This document shows positions 24,175 to 34,357 of a stretch of 64,000 nt of DNA, piece by piece. Origin of the DNA: Burkholderia vietnamiensis LMG 10929 (GTDB lineage Bacteria > Pseudomonadota > Gammaproteobacteria > Burkholderiales > Burkholderiaceae); NCBI RefSeq assembly GCF_000959445.1, contig NZ_CP009631.1, positions 868,001 to 932,000 of the forward strand, in the 5' to 3' direction. How positions within the stretch are numbered: position 1 is the first letter of the stretch; each line of letters begins with the position of its first letter. Under the pieces are notes generated by a model, which was not told where the DNA came from, ran no database searches, and saw only the letters and a program-made list of their open reading frames with translations. Position numbers and translations under genes: made by a program.

Positions 24175-24713
24175 GCGAGAACAATTTCCTGGTGATCGAC
24201 GACAACGAGGTGTTCGCGGGCACGCTCGCGCGCGGTCTCGAACGACGCGGCTATGCGGTCCAGCAGGCGCACGACAAGGACACGGCGCTGCGGCTCGCGG
24301 CCGGCGGCAAGTTCCAGTTCATCACCGTCGATCTGCATCTGGGCGAGGACTCGGGCCTGAGCCTGATCGCGCCGCTGTGCGACCTGCAACCCGATGCGCG
24401 AATCCTCGTGCTGACCGGCTACGCGAGCATCGCGACCGCCGTGCAGGCAGTGAAGGAGGGCGCCGACAACTATCTGGCGAAACCCGCGAACGTCGAGTCG
24501 ATCCTCGCCGCGCTGCAGACCAACGCGAGCGAAGTGCAGGCCGACGAGGCGCTGGAGAATCCGGTCGTGCTGTCGGTCGACCGGCTCGAATGGGAGCACA
24601 TCCAGCGCGTGCTCGCGGAGAACAACAACAACATCTCGGCCACCGCGCGCGCGCTGAACATGCATCGCCGCACGCTGCAGCGCAAGCTCGCGAAGAAGCC
24701 GGTGCGGCAGTAA
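24171..24713 (+). CDS. regA: Response regulator of the RegA/PrrA family
   Basis: 180-aa regulator partnered with RegB. The receiver domain (about 1-120) has D10/D11 and phosphoacceptor D54 (ITVDLHL), with the switch Thr in LTGYAS and Lys in YLAKP. A short linker precedes a Fis-type helix-turn-helix (NISATARALNMHRRTLQRKL), which is nearly invariant in RegA orthologues. The ATG at 24171 overlaps the regB stop. A bidirectional terminator follows at 24788. Confidence 0.93.
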
Positions 24714-24787
24714 GCCGCGGGGCACAGGTCGCGAGGCATCGGCCGCCAAGCACCTGCCGCTAGGCACCGGCCCCCCGGCCCCAAACG

Positions 24788-24818
24788 AAAACGGGCGGCC
24801 CATCGGGCCGCCCGTTTT
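24788..24818. terminator. Bidirectional terminator between regA and hslU
   Basis: Ten-base stem (24792-24801 with 24805-24814), loop ATC, flanked by AAAA and TTTT, so it functions on both strands for convergent regBA and hslVU. Confidence 0.85.
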
Positions 24819-24840
24819 CAAGTCGCTGCCGCCCCGCGCG

Positions 24841-26184
24841 TTACAGCACGTAGCGCGACAGGTCCTCGTCCTGCGACACTTCGCCGAGCGCGCGGTCGAC
24901 ATACTGCGCGTCGATCGTCACGCGCTCGCCGGCGTGGTTGCCGGCCGAGAACGACACTTCCTCGAGCAGCTTCTCGATCACCGTGTACAGCCGGCGCGCG
25001 CCGATGTTCTCGGTCTTCTCGTTGACCGCGTACGCGATCTCGGCGAGGCGGCGAATGCCGTCCGCGGCGAAGTCGAGCTGCACGTCCTCGGTGGCGAGCA
25101 GCGCCTGGTATTGCTTGACGAGGCTCGCGTCGGTCGCGACGAGGATCGATTCGAAATCCTCGACCGACAGCGAATCGAGCTCGACGCGGATCGGGAAGCG
25201 GCCCTGCAGCTCCGGAATCAGGTCGCTCGGCTTCGCGAGGTGGAACGCGCCGCTCGCGATGAACAGGATGTGATCGGTCTTCACCATCCCGTACTTCGTG
25301 TTGACGGTCGTGCCTTCGACGAGCGGCAGCAGGTCGCGCTGCACGCCCTGGCGCGACACTTCGCCGCCGCTGCCTTCGTTGTTGCGCGACGTGATCTTGT
25401 CGATCTCGTCGAGGAACACGATGCCGTTCTGCTCGACGTTCTGCACGGCCTTCGTCTTCACTTCCTCGTCGTTGAGCATCTTCGCCGCTTCCTCGTCGGT
25501 CAGCAGCTTCAGCGCTTCCTGGATCTTCACCTTGCGGCGCTGCTTCTTGCCGCTGCCGAGGTTCGAGAACATCGAGCGGATCTGCTCGGTCATCTCTTCC
25601 ATGCCCGGCGGCGCCATGATGTCCATGCCGGCCGACGGCTGCTCCAGGTCGAGCTCGATTTCCTTGTCGTCGAGCTGGCCTTCGCGCAGACGCTTGCGGA
25701 ACGTCTGGCGCGTCGCGTTGTTGTCGTCGTTCGCGTGGTCGGCGTTGCCGCCGAAGCCCACCGCGCGCGGTTGCGGCAGCAGGATGTCGAGGATGCGGTC
25801 TTCCGCCTGGTCGGTCGCCTTGCTGCGCACCTTGCGCATCTCGGACTCGCGCGTCTGCTTGACCGAGATCTCGATCAGGTCGCGCACGATACTGTCGACG
25901 TCGCGGCCGACGTAGCCGACTTCGGTGAACTTGGTCGCTTCGATCTTGATGAACGGCGCATCGGCGAGCTTCGCGAGGCGGCGCGCGATTTCGGTCTTGC
26001 CGACGCCCGTCGGCCCGATCATCAGGATGTTCTTCGGCGTGATTTCCTGGCGCAGCGGCTCGGTGACCTGCTGACGCCGCCAGCGGTTGCGCAGCGCGAC
26101 CGCGACGGCCTTCTTCGCCTTCGACTGGCCGATGATGTGCTTGTCGAGTTCCGAGACGATCTCGGCAGGGGTCATGGTGCTCAT
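24841..26184 (-). CDS. hslU: HslU ATPase subunit of the HslVU protease
   Basis: 447-aa AAA+ unfoldase that feeds substrates to HslV. Walker A is [14 protein letters not shown], Walker B is [11 protein letters not shown], and the pore motif is GYVGRD. The insertion (I) domain lies at about residues 110-245, and the C-terminus ends in the LSRYVL tail that inserts into HslV. ATG 26184 was chosen because hslV ends 10 bases upstream and the N-terminus [10 protein letters not shown] matches the family; there is an ATG four codons later. Confidence 0.97.
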
Positions 26185-26194
26185 GGGGCGGTCC

Positions 26195-26731
26195 TTACTC
26201 GATCGTTTCGATGATGCGGTTGTGGTTCGTGTAGATGCACATGTCGCCGGCGATCTCGAGCGACTTCTCGACGATCTCGCGCGGCGACATGTCGGTATTC
26301 TCGGCCAGCGCGCGGGCCGCGGCCTGCGCGTAGGCGCCGCCCGAGCCGATCGCGCAGATGCCGCCTTCCGGGTCGAGCACGTCGCCGTTGCCGGTGATGA
26401 CGAGCGTGGTGGTCGCATCGGCCGTGATCAGCATCGCCTCGAGGCGGCGCAGCATCCGGTCGGTGCGCCAGTCCTTCGCGAGCTCGACGGCCGCGCGGGT
26501 CAGGTTGCCCTGGTGCTTCTCGAGCTTCGCCTCGAAGCGATCGAGCAGCGAGAACGCATCGGCGGTGCCGCCTGCGAATCCGACCAGAACCTGGTTGTTG
26601 TAGATCCGCCGCACTTTCCGCGCGCCACCCTTCATGACGATGTTGCCGAGGGTTACCTGGCCGTCGCCGCCGAGCGCGACCTTGTCGCCGCGCCGGACCG
26701 AAACGATGGTCGTGCCGTGAAATTGCTCCAT
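26195..26731 (-). CDS. hslV: HslV peptidase subunit
   Basis: 178-aa threonine protease of the bacterial proteasome-like HslVU complex. The precursor starts [14 protein letters not shown]; removal of six residues exposes catalytic T7. Proteasome-fold signatures such as GGDGQVTLG and [14 protein letters not shown] are present. The ATG at 26731 is preferred over an upstream frame that would add 19 non-family residues. It is the promoter-proximal gene of hslV-hslU; HslV-U operons are usually heat-shock induced, but no sigma-32 promoter could be identified. Confidence 0.96.
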
Positions 26732-26902
26732 CTGCGTTCCTTGAGAAAAACGGGGAAGAGTCGGGCGGCGCGGGACGCGCCGCCGCATGAATCGCAGTGC
26801 GCCGGGAGCGGCCCGGCGCGCGTCCGATTCATTTTAGGGCGCGCGCCGGGATATCAAGAGGGGACGCAAATCGCCGGCAGCCGGGAACCGGTGCCGGAAA
26901 AC

Positions 26903-26929
26903 AAAAAGCGCGCGGCAGGCCGCGCGCTT
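26903..26929 (-). terminator. Intrinsic terminator of dksA
   Basis: Ten-base stem (26906-26915 with 26920-26929), loop of four, followed on the minus strand by TTTTTGTTTT. It lies 36 bases after the dksA stop. Confidence 0.85.
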
Positions 26930-26964
26930 CCGGGAAGCAGCGTGTGGGGGCGGAACGCCGCGGA

Positions 26965-27381
26965 TCAGTCGCCGAACAGCTTCTGGCGCAGCTCGCGGCG
27001 CTCTTGCGCCTCGAGCGACAGCGTCGCGGTCGGGCGCGCGAGCAGGCGCGGGATGCCGATCGGTTCGCCGGTTTCCTCGCACCAGCCGTAATCGCCGGAA
27101 TCGATGCGGGCGAGCGACTGCTGAACCTTCTTGAGGAGCTTGCGTTCGCGATCGCGCGTGCGCAGCTCGAGCGCGTGCTCTTCCTCGATCGTCGCGCGAT
27201 CGGCGGGATCGGGCACGATCACCGTCTCGCGCAGGTTCTCGGTCGTCTGGCCAGCGTTCTTGAGGATGTCCGCCTGCAACTGTTCGAGCCGATTTTTGAA
27301 GAAGGCGAGCTGATCCTCATTCATGTAATCCTTGTCGCTCATCTTCAGGATTTCGGCTTCGGTCAAGAGTTTCTTCGTCAT
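26965..27381 (-). CDS. dksA: RNA polymerase-binding factor DksA, zinc-finger cysteines mostly lost
   Basis: 138-aa secondary-channel factor that works with ppGpp in the stringent response. The coiled-coil tip keeps D58 and D61 followed by A63 (DPADRAT), matching functional DksA. The zinc finger normally has four cysteines; here the positions are C101, T104, S122 and A125, with unchanged spacing. The protein is thus of the zinc-independent type known from DksA2-like and single-cysteine DksA proteins. It has its own terminator and a 464-base upstream spacer; a zinc-linked COG0523 GTPase lies upstream in the same direction. Confidence 0.95.
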   Translation of the reverse strand: MTKKLLTEAEILKMSDKDYMNEDQLAFFKNRLEQLQADILKNAGQTTENLRETVIVPDPADRATIEEEHALELRTRDRERKLLKKVQQSLARIDSGDYGWCEETGEPIGIPRLLARPTATLSLEAQERRELRQKLFGD

Positions 27382-27845
27382 CTGCTTGCTTCTTCAATGT
27401 GCGGCAAATCCGGAGATATTGCCTGCACTTTGGGATTACCCGCAACTGCGCTAGCAATCATTTGCGATTAGCCGCCGCGGGGCCGAAAGCCTCTGGAAAA
27501 CCGGTTCTCAAATACCAGGACGGGCCTGGCGCGGATCTGCGCGCGGCGAACCGGTGTGCTGCGCGGTAGATCGCATCGGCCGCAGCCGGTGGCGGATGGG
27601 CGATCCGGCGCGGTTGCGATGCCCGGGTAATGGTTCTGCAAGAACCGGGCCTGTTATTGCCGTACTCCAGCGGGCACGTATTGTAACTGAATCGCAAGCG
27701 GCCGCCGTATCGGGTCGATCCCCGTCGGCCGCGCCAATATCTAGAAAATATAACGCGCAAATCGCGAAAAAGCGATGACGGCGAAACCCTGCCCGGCAAA
27801 GGCGCGCCGCCAGCGTCACGGCCGCCCGCCGGGCGGCCTGCGAGT
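27382..27845. other. Intergenic region between the COG0523 gene and dksA
   Basis: 464 bases without a credible gene. It should contain the dksA promoter; TATATT (about 27745-27750, minus strand) and TACAAT (about 27678-27683, minus strand) are possible -10 boxes, but neither has a good -35. A small hairpin (GGTTCT/AGAACC) sits at about 27630-27645. It is more AT-rich than the flanking genes. Confidence 0.6.
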
Positions 27846-28919
<1,074 letters not shown>

Positions 28920-29119
28920 GTCGATCGCCTGTGGTTCGTGAATCGGGGTCAAAACCAGGATGGGTACGTCGCGCCGCGAGCCGGCTGGGCCGGGCGCACA
29001 ACCATCCATTGAAACATACCTGTCAAGCCTTCGCCCGTCGTCCGGACGACGGGTTGCAGCGCGCGTCGGCCGGCGCCCGACGCGCGGCCGGCGACGAGTG
29101 GGCGGATAGATCGGGGCGA

Positions 29120-30346
29120 TCAGACGATTTGCAACAGCAGCCCCTTCAGATATTCGCCTTCCGGGAACGCGGCGAGCAGCGGATGATCGACGCCCGCGCC
29201 GAGGCGCTTCAGGATCCGCGCGTCGACCTTCGCGTCGGCCGCGGCGCCCGCGACGATCTTCTGGAACAGCTCCGCGTCGATCGCGCCCGAGCACGAATAC
29301 GTGAACAGCAGGCCGCCCGGACGCAGCAGCTTGAAGCCGCTCAGGTTGATGTCCTTGTACGCGCGCGCGGCGCGCTCGACGCTGTCGCGGTTCGGCGCGA
29401 ACTTCGGCGGATCGAGCACGATCAGGTCGAACCGCTCGCCTTCGTCGACGAGCCGGCGCAGCGTCTTGAATGCGTCCGCGTCGAGCCAGCTCGCGCGCGC
29501 GGCGTCGAAGCCGTTCGCCGCCACGTTCTGCTGCGCGAGCGCGAGCGCGTCGCCCGACGAATCGATCGACACGACCCGTTGCGCGCCACCCTTGAGCGCC
29601 GCCAGCGAGAAGCCGCCGGTGTAGCAGAAGCAGTTGAGCACGTCGCGGCCGGCCGCGTATTGCGCGACGAGCGCGCGGTTGTCGCGCTGGTCGACGTAGA
29701 AGCCCGTCTTGTGGCCGTGCGGCACGTCGACGTGATAGCGCACGCCGTTCTCGTCGACGATCAGCGTCGCGGGCGGCGCGTCGCCCGCGAGCACGCCGGT
29801 GGTCTGCGCGAGCCCTTCCTTGTCGCGGATCGACACGTCGGAGCGCTCGTACACGTTCGGGCAGCCGGTCGCGCCGATCAGCGCCTTCACGATCGCGTCC
29901 TTCCACGCTTCGACGCCCGCGGCCATGAACTGGCACACGAGCTGGCCGCGCGGCGCGGCGTCAGGTTCGGCGCCCGGTTCGGCGGTATCGGCGACGTAGT
30001 AGTCGACGATCAGCCCCGGCAAGCCGTCGGCTTCGCCGAACACGAGGCGCACCGCGCCCGTGTCCGACACCATCGCGTTGCGGTGCGCGACCGCGCGCTG
30101 CACGCGGCGCTTGAAGAACGCGTGGTCGATCGGCTCGGTCTCGTCGAAGCTCCACACGCGCACGCGGATCTGCGACTGCGGGCTGTACGCGCCGCGCGCG
30201 AGGAAGCGGCCGTCGTGTGCGCGCACGACCACGGTGGCGCCCGGCGCGGGCTGGCCGTCGACGCGGTCGATCGCATTCGCGTAGATCCACGGATGCCGGC
30301 GTTGCAGCGATTTGTCCTTGGACGGTTTGAGGGTGACGGTGTGCAT
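29120..30346 (-). CDS. rlmI: 23S rRNA m5C methyltransferase of the RlmI type
   Basis: 408 aa. An N-terminal PUA domain (about 1-75) precedes a small EEHEE-like domain and a Rossmann methyltransferase. SAM motif I is CFCYTGGFSLAAL, motif IV is LDPPKFAPNRDS, and the catalytic cysteine is in TYSCSG. RlmI methylates C1962 of 23S rRNA in E. coli. A variable stretch of Ala/Glu/Pro near residue 130 (AEPGAEPDAAPRG) is an insertion. It is the last gene of a minus-strand run and lies 73 bases after xerC. Confidence 0.9.
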   Translation of the reverse strand: MHTVTLKPSKDKSLQRRHPWIYANAIDRVDGQPAPGATVVVRAHDGRFLARGAYSPQSQIRVRVWSFDETEPIDHAFFKRRVQRAVAHRNAMVSDTGAVRLVFGEADGLPGLIVDYYVADTAEPGAEPDAAPRGQLVCQFMAAGVEAWKDAIVKALIGATGCPNVYERSDVSIRDKEGLAQTTGVLAGDAPPATLIVDENGVRYHVDVPHGHKTGFYVDQRDNRALVAQYAAGRDVLNCFCYTGGFSLAALKGGAQRVVSIDSSGDALALAQQNVAANGFDAARASWLDADAFKTLRRLVDEGERFDLIVLDPPKFAPNRDSVERAARAYKDINLSGFKLLRPGGLLFTYSCSGAIDAELFQKIVAGAAADAKVDARILKRLGAGVDHPLLAAFPEGEYLKGLLLQIV

Positions 30347-30419
30347 GATGGAGTCTGAATGAGTCGTGCGGCGGCGGCCGTTGGCGGCCGCGCGCGGGGC
30401 GCATCGAACGGTACGCGCG

Positions 30420-31340
30420 TCAGTCGCGCTTCTTCGCGCGCGGATGCGCGCTGTCGTAAATCTTCGCGAGATGCTGGAAGTCGAGCGACGTGTAGATCTG
30501 CGTGGCCGCGACGCTCGCGTGGCCCAGCAGCTCCTGCACCGCGCGCAGGTCGCCGCTCGATTGCAGCACGTGCGTCGCGAACGAGTGGCGCAGCACGTGC
30601 GGATGCACGTTGGCCGGGATGCCGGCGGAGAGCGCCGCGCGCTTCACGCGCTCGCGCACGACGCCCGGCGCCATCCGGTTGCCGCGCACCGACAGGAACA
30701 GCGGATGCGGATCGTGCTTCACGAATTCGCCGCGCACCGCGAGCCATGCGTTGAGCGCGGCGATCGCCTTGCGGCCGACCGGCACCTTGCGCTCCTTGTT
30801 GCCCTTGCCGCGCACCGTGACTTCCGCTTCGGCGAGATCGAGCCAGCCGGCCGAGCGGTAGCCGTCCGCCTGCGTGTACATGGCGTCGAGCCCGACCAGT
30901 TCGGCGAGGCGCAGCCCCGACGAATAGAACAGCTCGAGGATCGCGTGATCGCGGATGCCTTCGGTCGTGTCGGGCAGCGGCGCGTCCATCAGCGCCGATG
31001 CGTCGTCGACCGACAGAGCCTTCGGCAGCGTCTTCGGGCGCTTCGGCGCGCGCACCGCGGCCACCGGGTTGGCGGGCATCTCGATGCGCAGCGCGAGCCA
31101 TCGGTAGAACGCGCGCCACGCGGAAAGCCGGTGCGAGATCGAGCGCGCCGACAGCCCGCCCGCGTGTGCGCGCGCGACCGCGCCGCGCACGTCGGTGGCC
31201 GTCAGCGTTTCCAGCGGGCGGCCGGCCGCGAGCTTCTTCAGTTCGTCGAGCTCGTGCGTGTATCCGCGCAGCGTGTGCTCCGACAGCTGCCTGACGTGTT
31301 TCAGGTTCGACAGGTAGGCGGCGATCGGATCGTCGAGCAT
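30420..31340 (-). CDS. xerC: Tyrosine recombinase XerC
   Basis: 306-aa site-specific recombinase that, with XerD, resolves chromosome dimers at dif. A SAM-like N-terminal DNA-binding domain (about 1-95) precedes the catalytic domain with the first Arg in SSGLRLAELVGL, HVLRHSFATHVL for the HxxR box, LGHAS for the second His, and the nucleophile Tyr in IYTSLD. An insertion in the central part (DAMYTQADGYRSAGW) is typical of beta-proteobacterial XerC. It follows the DUF484 gene after 10 bases, the classical dapF-DUF484-xerC order, so it is a housekeeping gene and not a mobile integrase. Confidence 0.95.
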   Translation of the reverse strand: MLDDPIAAYLSNLKHVRQLSEHTLRGYTHELDELKKLAAGRPLETLTATDVRGAVARAHAGGLSARSISHRLSAWRAFYRWLALRIEMPANPVAAVRAPKRPKTLPKALSVDDASALMDAPLPDTTEGIRDHAILELFYSSGLRLAELVGLDAMYTQADGYRSAGWLDLAEAEVTVRGKGNKERKVPVGRKAIAALNAWLAVRGEFVKHDPHPLFLSVRGNRMAPGVVRERVKRAALSAGIPANVHPHVLRHSFATHVLQSSGDLRAVQELLGHASVAATQIYTSLDFQHLAKIYDSAHPRAKKRD

Positions 31341-31350
31341 GGGCGCGGTG

Positions 31351-32085
31351 TCAGTGCGGCAGCAGGCGCGTGAGCGCGGCGCTCGCGAGCGTCGCGATCT
31401 GCGCGAGGAAGTCGGTGGCCATGCCGTCGTGGAAGCGGCGCGGATCGGGCGAGCCGAGCACGAGCAGCCCGAACGCGGGCGCATCGACGCCGGCGAGCGG
31501 CGCACGCAGCGCGAGCAGCGCGACCGACTTGGGCGAACCGTCGCCGGCCGGCGCGGTTTCGGCGGTGTCGGCCGAGGCCGCGGCGTTGGCGGCCGGCGCC
31601 GCGACGGCCGGTGCGAGCCACTGGGCCGCTTCGAAACCGGTGTTCGCGCCGCAGTACGGCGTCGCCAGCCCGTTCGTGAACAGGCGCACTTCCTCGCCGA
31701 CCTGGCGCGCGAAATCGGCTTGCGCGTAGGTGTCGGCGACGTCCCAGACGCGCAGCGCCGTTTGCGGCACGTCGAACACGTCGGCGATGCCGTCGGCGAT
31801 CGTGCGCGGCAGCGCGTACGGGTCACGTTCGGCGATGACGCGGGCGGTCCAGCGGCTGAACTTCGCGGACAGGCTGTCGTTCTCGTGGCCGTAGCGCACC
31901 AGCTCGGCGAGCCGGCGCTCGAGATGCTTGTTCTTGTCGCGCAGCATTTCCATCTGCCGCTCCTGCAGCGAGATCGCGGCCTTGCCGTGCGGGTTGGCGA
32001 GACGGATCGTCGCGAGCAGTTCCGCGTGTTGCGCGAAGAATTCGGGATTGGCGAGCAGGTAGTCGGCGACGTCGCGTTCGTTCAT
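31351..32085 (-). CDS. DUF484 family protein
   Basis: 244-aa cytoplasmic protein of unknown function conserved between dapF and xerC in proteobacteria. The N-terminus (VADYLLANPEFF) and a following coiled-coil-like helix (LQERQMEMLRDKNKHLERRL) match the family; the rest is a GAF-like domain. A low-complexity Ala/Thr stretch near residues 180-200 is an insertion. It is translated close to xerC (10-base gap), which suggests a role near recombination or cell division, but this is inference only. Confidence 0.9.
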   Translation of the reverse strand: MNERDVADYLLANPEFFAQHAELLATIRLANPHGKAAISLQERQMEMLRDKNKHLERRLAELVRYGHENDSLSAKFSRWTARVIAERDPYALPRTIADGIADVFDVPQTALRVWDVADTYAQADFARQVGEEVRLFTNGLATPYCGANTGFEAAQWLAPAVAAPAANAAASADTAETAPAGDGSPKSVALLALRAPLAGVDAPAFGLLVLGSPDPRRFHDGMATDFLAQIATLASAALTRLLPH

Positions 32086-32122
32086 GTGGCAGGAGCGTTC
32101 AGTGGTTCAGGACGTTGAAGGG

Positions 32123-32992
32123 TCAGACGTTCAGCTCGATCTCGCCTTCGAACACGGTCGTGGCCGGGCCGGCCATCGTCAGCGCGGCGCGTTCGTCGTG
32201 CGCGCCGTCCCAGCTGATCGTCAGCGTGCCGCCGTGCGTGTGGACGGTGACCGGCGTGTCGAGCAGGCCGCGCCGGATGCCGGCCGCGACCGCCGCGCAC
32301 GCGCCGGTGCCGCAGGCGAGCGTCTCGCCCGCGCCGCGCTCGTAGACGCGCAGCTTCACCTCGTGGCGCGACACGATCTGCATGAAGCCGGCATTCACGC
32401 GCTTCGGGAAGCGCGCGTGGCGCTCGATCAGCGGGCCTTCGGCGAGCACCGGATACGCTTCGGCGTCGTCGACGACCTGCACCGCATGCGGATTGCCCAT
32501 CGAGACCGTCGACACCCAGCGCGTCGCGCCGCCGACGTCGAGCGGCCACAGCGTGTCGTTGCCGTCCGTGCGGCCGTCGAGGCCGCTGGCGTCGAACGGC
32601 ACCTGGGCCGGCTCGAACACGGGCGCGCCCATGTCGACGACCACTTCGCCGTTGTCCTGCATCGTCAGCGTAATCAGGCCCTTCATCACCTGCACGCGCA
32701 CGCTGCGCTTGTCGGTCAGGCCGCGATCGGTGACGAACTTCACGAAGCAGCGCGCGCCGTTGCCGCAGTGCTCGACCTCGCCGCCGTCGCAATTGAAGAT
32801 CCGGTATTTGAAATCGGCGCCGTCGACGGTCGGTTTCTCGACGACCAGCAGCTGGTCGGCGCCGATGCCGAAGTGGCGGTCGGCGAGCGCGCGCACCTGC
32901 ACGTCGGTGAGCGGGGGCAGCGTGTGCGAATAGCCGTCGAGCACGACGAAGTCGTTGCCCGCGCCGTGCATCTTGGTGAACGAGAGTTTCAC
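32123..32992 (-). CDS. dapF: Diaminopimelate epimerase
   Basis: 289-aa epimerase interconverting LL- and meso-diaminopimelate for lysine and wall synthesis. The catalytic cysteines lie in the motifs [16 protein letters not shown] and ACGTGACAA. The gene starts with GTG 32992, giving [14 protein letters not shown] after the initiator; a downstream ATG would remove the first strand of the fold. A frame running back to 33841 is a shadow of lpxL. It is followed 37 bases later by the DUF484 gene. Confidence 0.96.
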   Translation of the reverse strand: MKLSFTKMHGAGNDFVVLDGYSHTLPPLTDVQVRALADRHFGIGADQLLVVEKPTVDGADFKYRIFNCDGGEVEHCGNGARCFVKFVTDRGLTDKRSVRVQVMKGLITLTMQDNGEVVVDMGAPVFEPAQVPFDASGLDGRTDGNDTLWPLDVGGATRWVSTVSMGNPHAVQVVDDAEAYPVLAEGPLIERHARFPKRVNAGFMQIVSRHEVKLRVYERGAGETLACGTGACAAVAAGIRRGLLDTPVTVHTHGGTLTISWDGAHDERAALTMAGPATTVFEGEIELNV

Positions 32993-33207
32993 TGGGTCCG
33001 GAATTCCATGGCGAACGAGGCGGCCGGCACGATCGACGTGGCGACGGTCGCCCGCGCGGGCAGCGTCGTTCGTCGTGCCGATCTCAGCCGTAAATGATAC
33101 ATGCAGCGGGCAGGGGCGTCCCGCGCTGGCCGGCGGCGCAGCGCCCGCGGCGCATGCGCAGCGGATGTTGGACGGCGCGCGTTCGGCGGCGCGCCGGCGG
33201 ATGGCGT

Positions 33208-34092
33208 TCAGTAGAGGCTCGGCTCGCCGGGCGGGCGCGTCTTGAAGCGCTTGTGAACCCAGTAGTACTGCTCGGGCATCAGCGGGATCTGCTCTTCGAG
33301 GAATTCGTTCATGCGCCGCGCGTCGAGGTCGTCGTCGCCGGTCGGGTAGTGATCCCACGGCTTGAACACCTTCAGCCGGTAACCCTTGTAGTTCGGCAGC
33401 ACTTCGCCGATGAACGGCACGACCTGCGCGCGGCCCGTCTTCGCGAGCCGGCCGACGGCCGTCAGCGTGCAGGCGGGCACGCCGAAGAACGGCACGAACG
33501 TCGAATTGCGCAGCCCGTAGTCCATGTCGGCGCCGAGCATCACCGGCTTGCGGTCGCGCAGCCAGCGCAGCACGACGCGCGCGCTGTCCGCGCGGCCGAC
33601 CATCTCGGCGTCGAAACGCCCGCGCGCCTTCTTCGCTTCCGCTTCGAGCACTTCGTTCGAGAACGGCTGGTACAGCGACCCGCAGCGGCGGTGCAGCGAC
33701 CGGTTCAGCCAGATCGAGCCGGCCTCGATGCCGACGAAATGCAGGCCGAGGAACAGCGTCGGGGGCAGATCGGGATCGGTGAGGTCGACCGCGCTGTCGA
33801 CCTGGATCAGCTTCGCGAGCTTGCGCTCGGAGCCGAACCACTGGACGCTGCGCTCGACGTAGCTGCGGATCGCATGGCGGAAATGCAGGCCGGCCACTTC
33901 CTCGCGCCGCGCGTCGCTCCAGTCGGGAAAGCAGAGTTTCAGATTGATATGTACGATGCGCTTGCGCCGGCTGGGGATCTGGTACAGCAGCCAGCCGAGG
34001 CCGTCGCCGAACCGCGCGGTCAGGCCGTACGGCAGCAGGGCGAGCAGCTTCAGGAAGCCGATGGCGAGGTGCGTGCCGAGGCGGCCTAGCAT
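33208..34092 (-). CDS. lpxL: Lipid A lauroyl/myristoyl acyltransferase (LpxL/HtrB family)
   Basis: 294-aa inner-membrane acyltransferase that adds secondary acyl chains to lipid A. A single N-terminal membrane segment (about 8-26) precedes the catalytic HX4E motif in [12 protein letters not shown], as in HtrB. Further family blocks are QPFSNE and [18 protein letters not shown]. It starts at ATG 34092 and faces metK across 265 bases. Only one acyltransferase gene is present here; some relatives have two in tandem. Acyl-chain specificity cannot be read from sequence. Confidence 0.92.
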   Translation of the reverse strand: MLGRLGTHLAIGFLKLLALLPYGLTARFGDGLGWLLYQIPSRRKRIVHINLKLCFPDWSDARREEVAGLHFRHAIRSYVERSVQWFGSERKLAKLIQVDSAVDLTDPDLPPTLFLGLHFVGIEAGSIWLNRSLHRRCGSLYQPFSNEVLEAEAKKARGRFDAEMVGRADSARVVLRWLRDRKPVMLGADMDYGLRNSTFVPFFGVPACTLTAVGRLAKTGRAQVVPFIGEVLPNYKGYRLKVFKPWDHYPTGDDDLDARRMNEFLEEQIPLMPEQYYWVHKRFKTRPPGEPSLY

Positions 34093-34173
34093 GCGGAATC
34101 TCCGTTGGGCCGGCTGGCCGGCGCGTGGCAGACAGGGGAGGAGGACAGCGGACGATACGGCACGGGCGGCGCT

Positions 34174-34202
34174 CTGTGACAATTCACGAAAGCCGCTATA
34201 AT
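34174..34202 (+). promoter_or_regulatory. metK promoter
   Basis: Perfect TATAAT at 34197-34202 with a weak -35 (TGTGAC, 34175-34180) at 16-base spacing. The predicted start near 34208 falls at the beginning of the riboswitch-like P1 stem. Confidence 0.65.
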
Positions 34203-34205
34203 ACG

Positions 34206-34290
34206 GGCTTCGCCGAGTTAACTGACAACTTGCGGGGCGAAGCCGGCTGGCGCGAAGCGCGCTGCCCGGTCCTGGTAATCCGCTAAAGCG
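34206..34290 (+). ncRNA. SAM-II-like (long-loop) riboswitch candidate in the metK leader
   Basis: P1 pairs GGCTTCGCC (34206-34214) with GGCGAAGCC (34236-34244). Its loop has GAGTTAACTGAC and TTGC in the same places as in the metX leader. A GC hairpin (about 34245-34270) is followed by GCTAAAG (34282-34288), the SAM-II 3' signature. It departs from consensus at GATTTG (GAGTTAA here), though TTTAAC-type variants are known in SAM-II. As with metX, about 70 bases separate it from the start codon. The same architecture ahead of metK and metX supports a shared SAM-responsive control. Confidence 0.6.
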
Positions 34291-34357
34291 TCGCCGCTTC
34301 AGGCCCAACGAAGCTGGCTACGTGAAACCGACCGTAACCACACAGGAGCCTGAAAAA

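Noticed and set aside
28920..29119. Possible Zur box upstream of the COG0523 gene
   Set aside because: No sequence resembling the AT-rich Zur palindrome was found.
30420..31340. Tyrosine recombinase as a sign of a mobile element
   Set aside because: It is XerC in its normal dapF-DUF484-xerC context, with no attachment sites, tRNA or cargo genes.
34322..34357. Upstream ATG giving metK 12 extra residues
   Set aside because: GTG 34358 has an AGGAG site at the right distance and gives the conserved MetK N-terminus; the ATG has neither.
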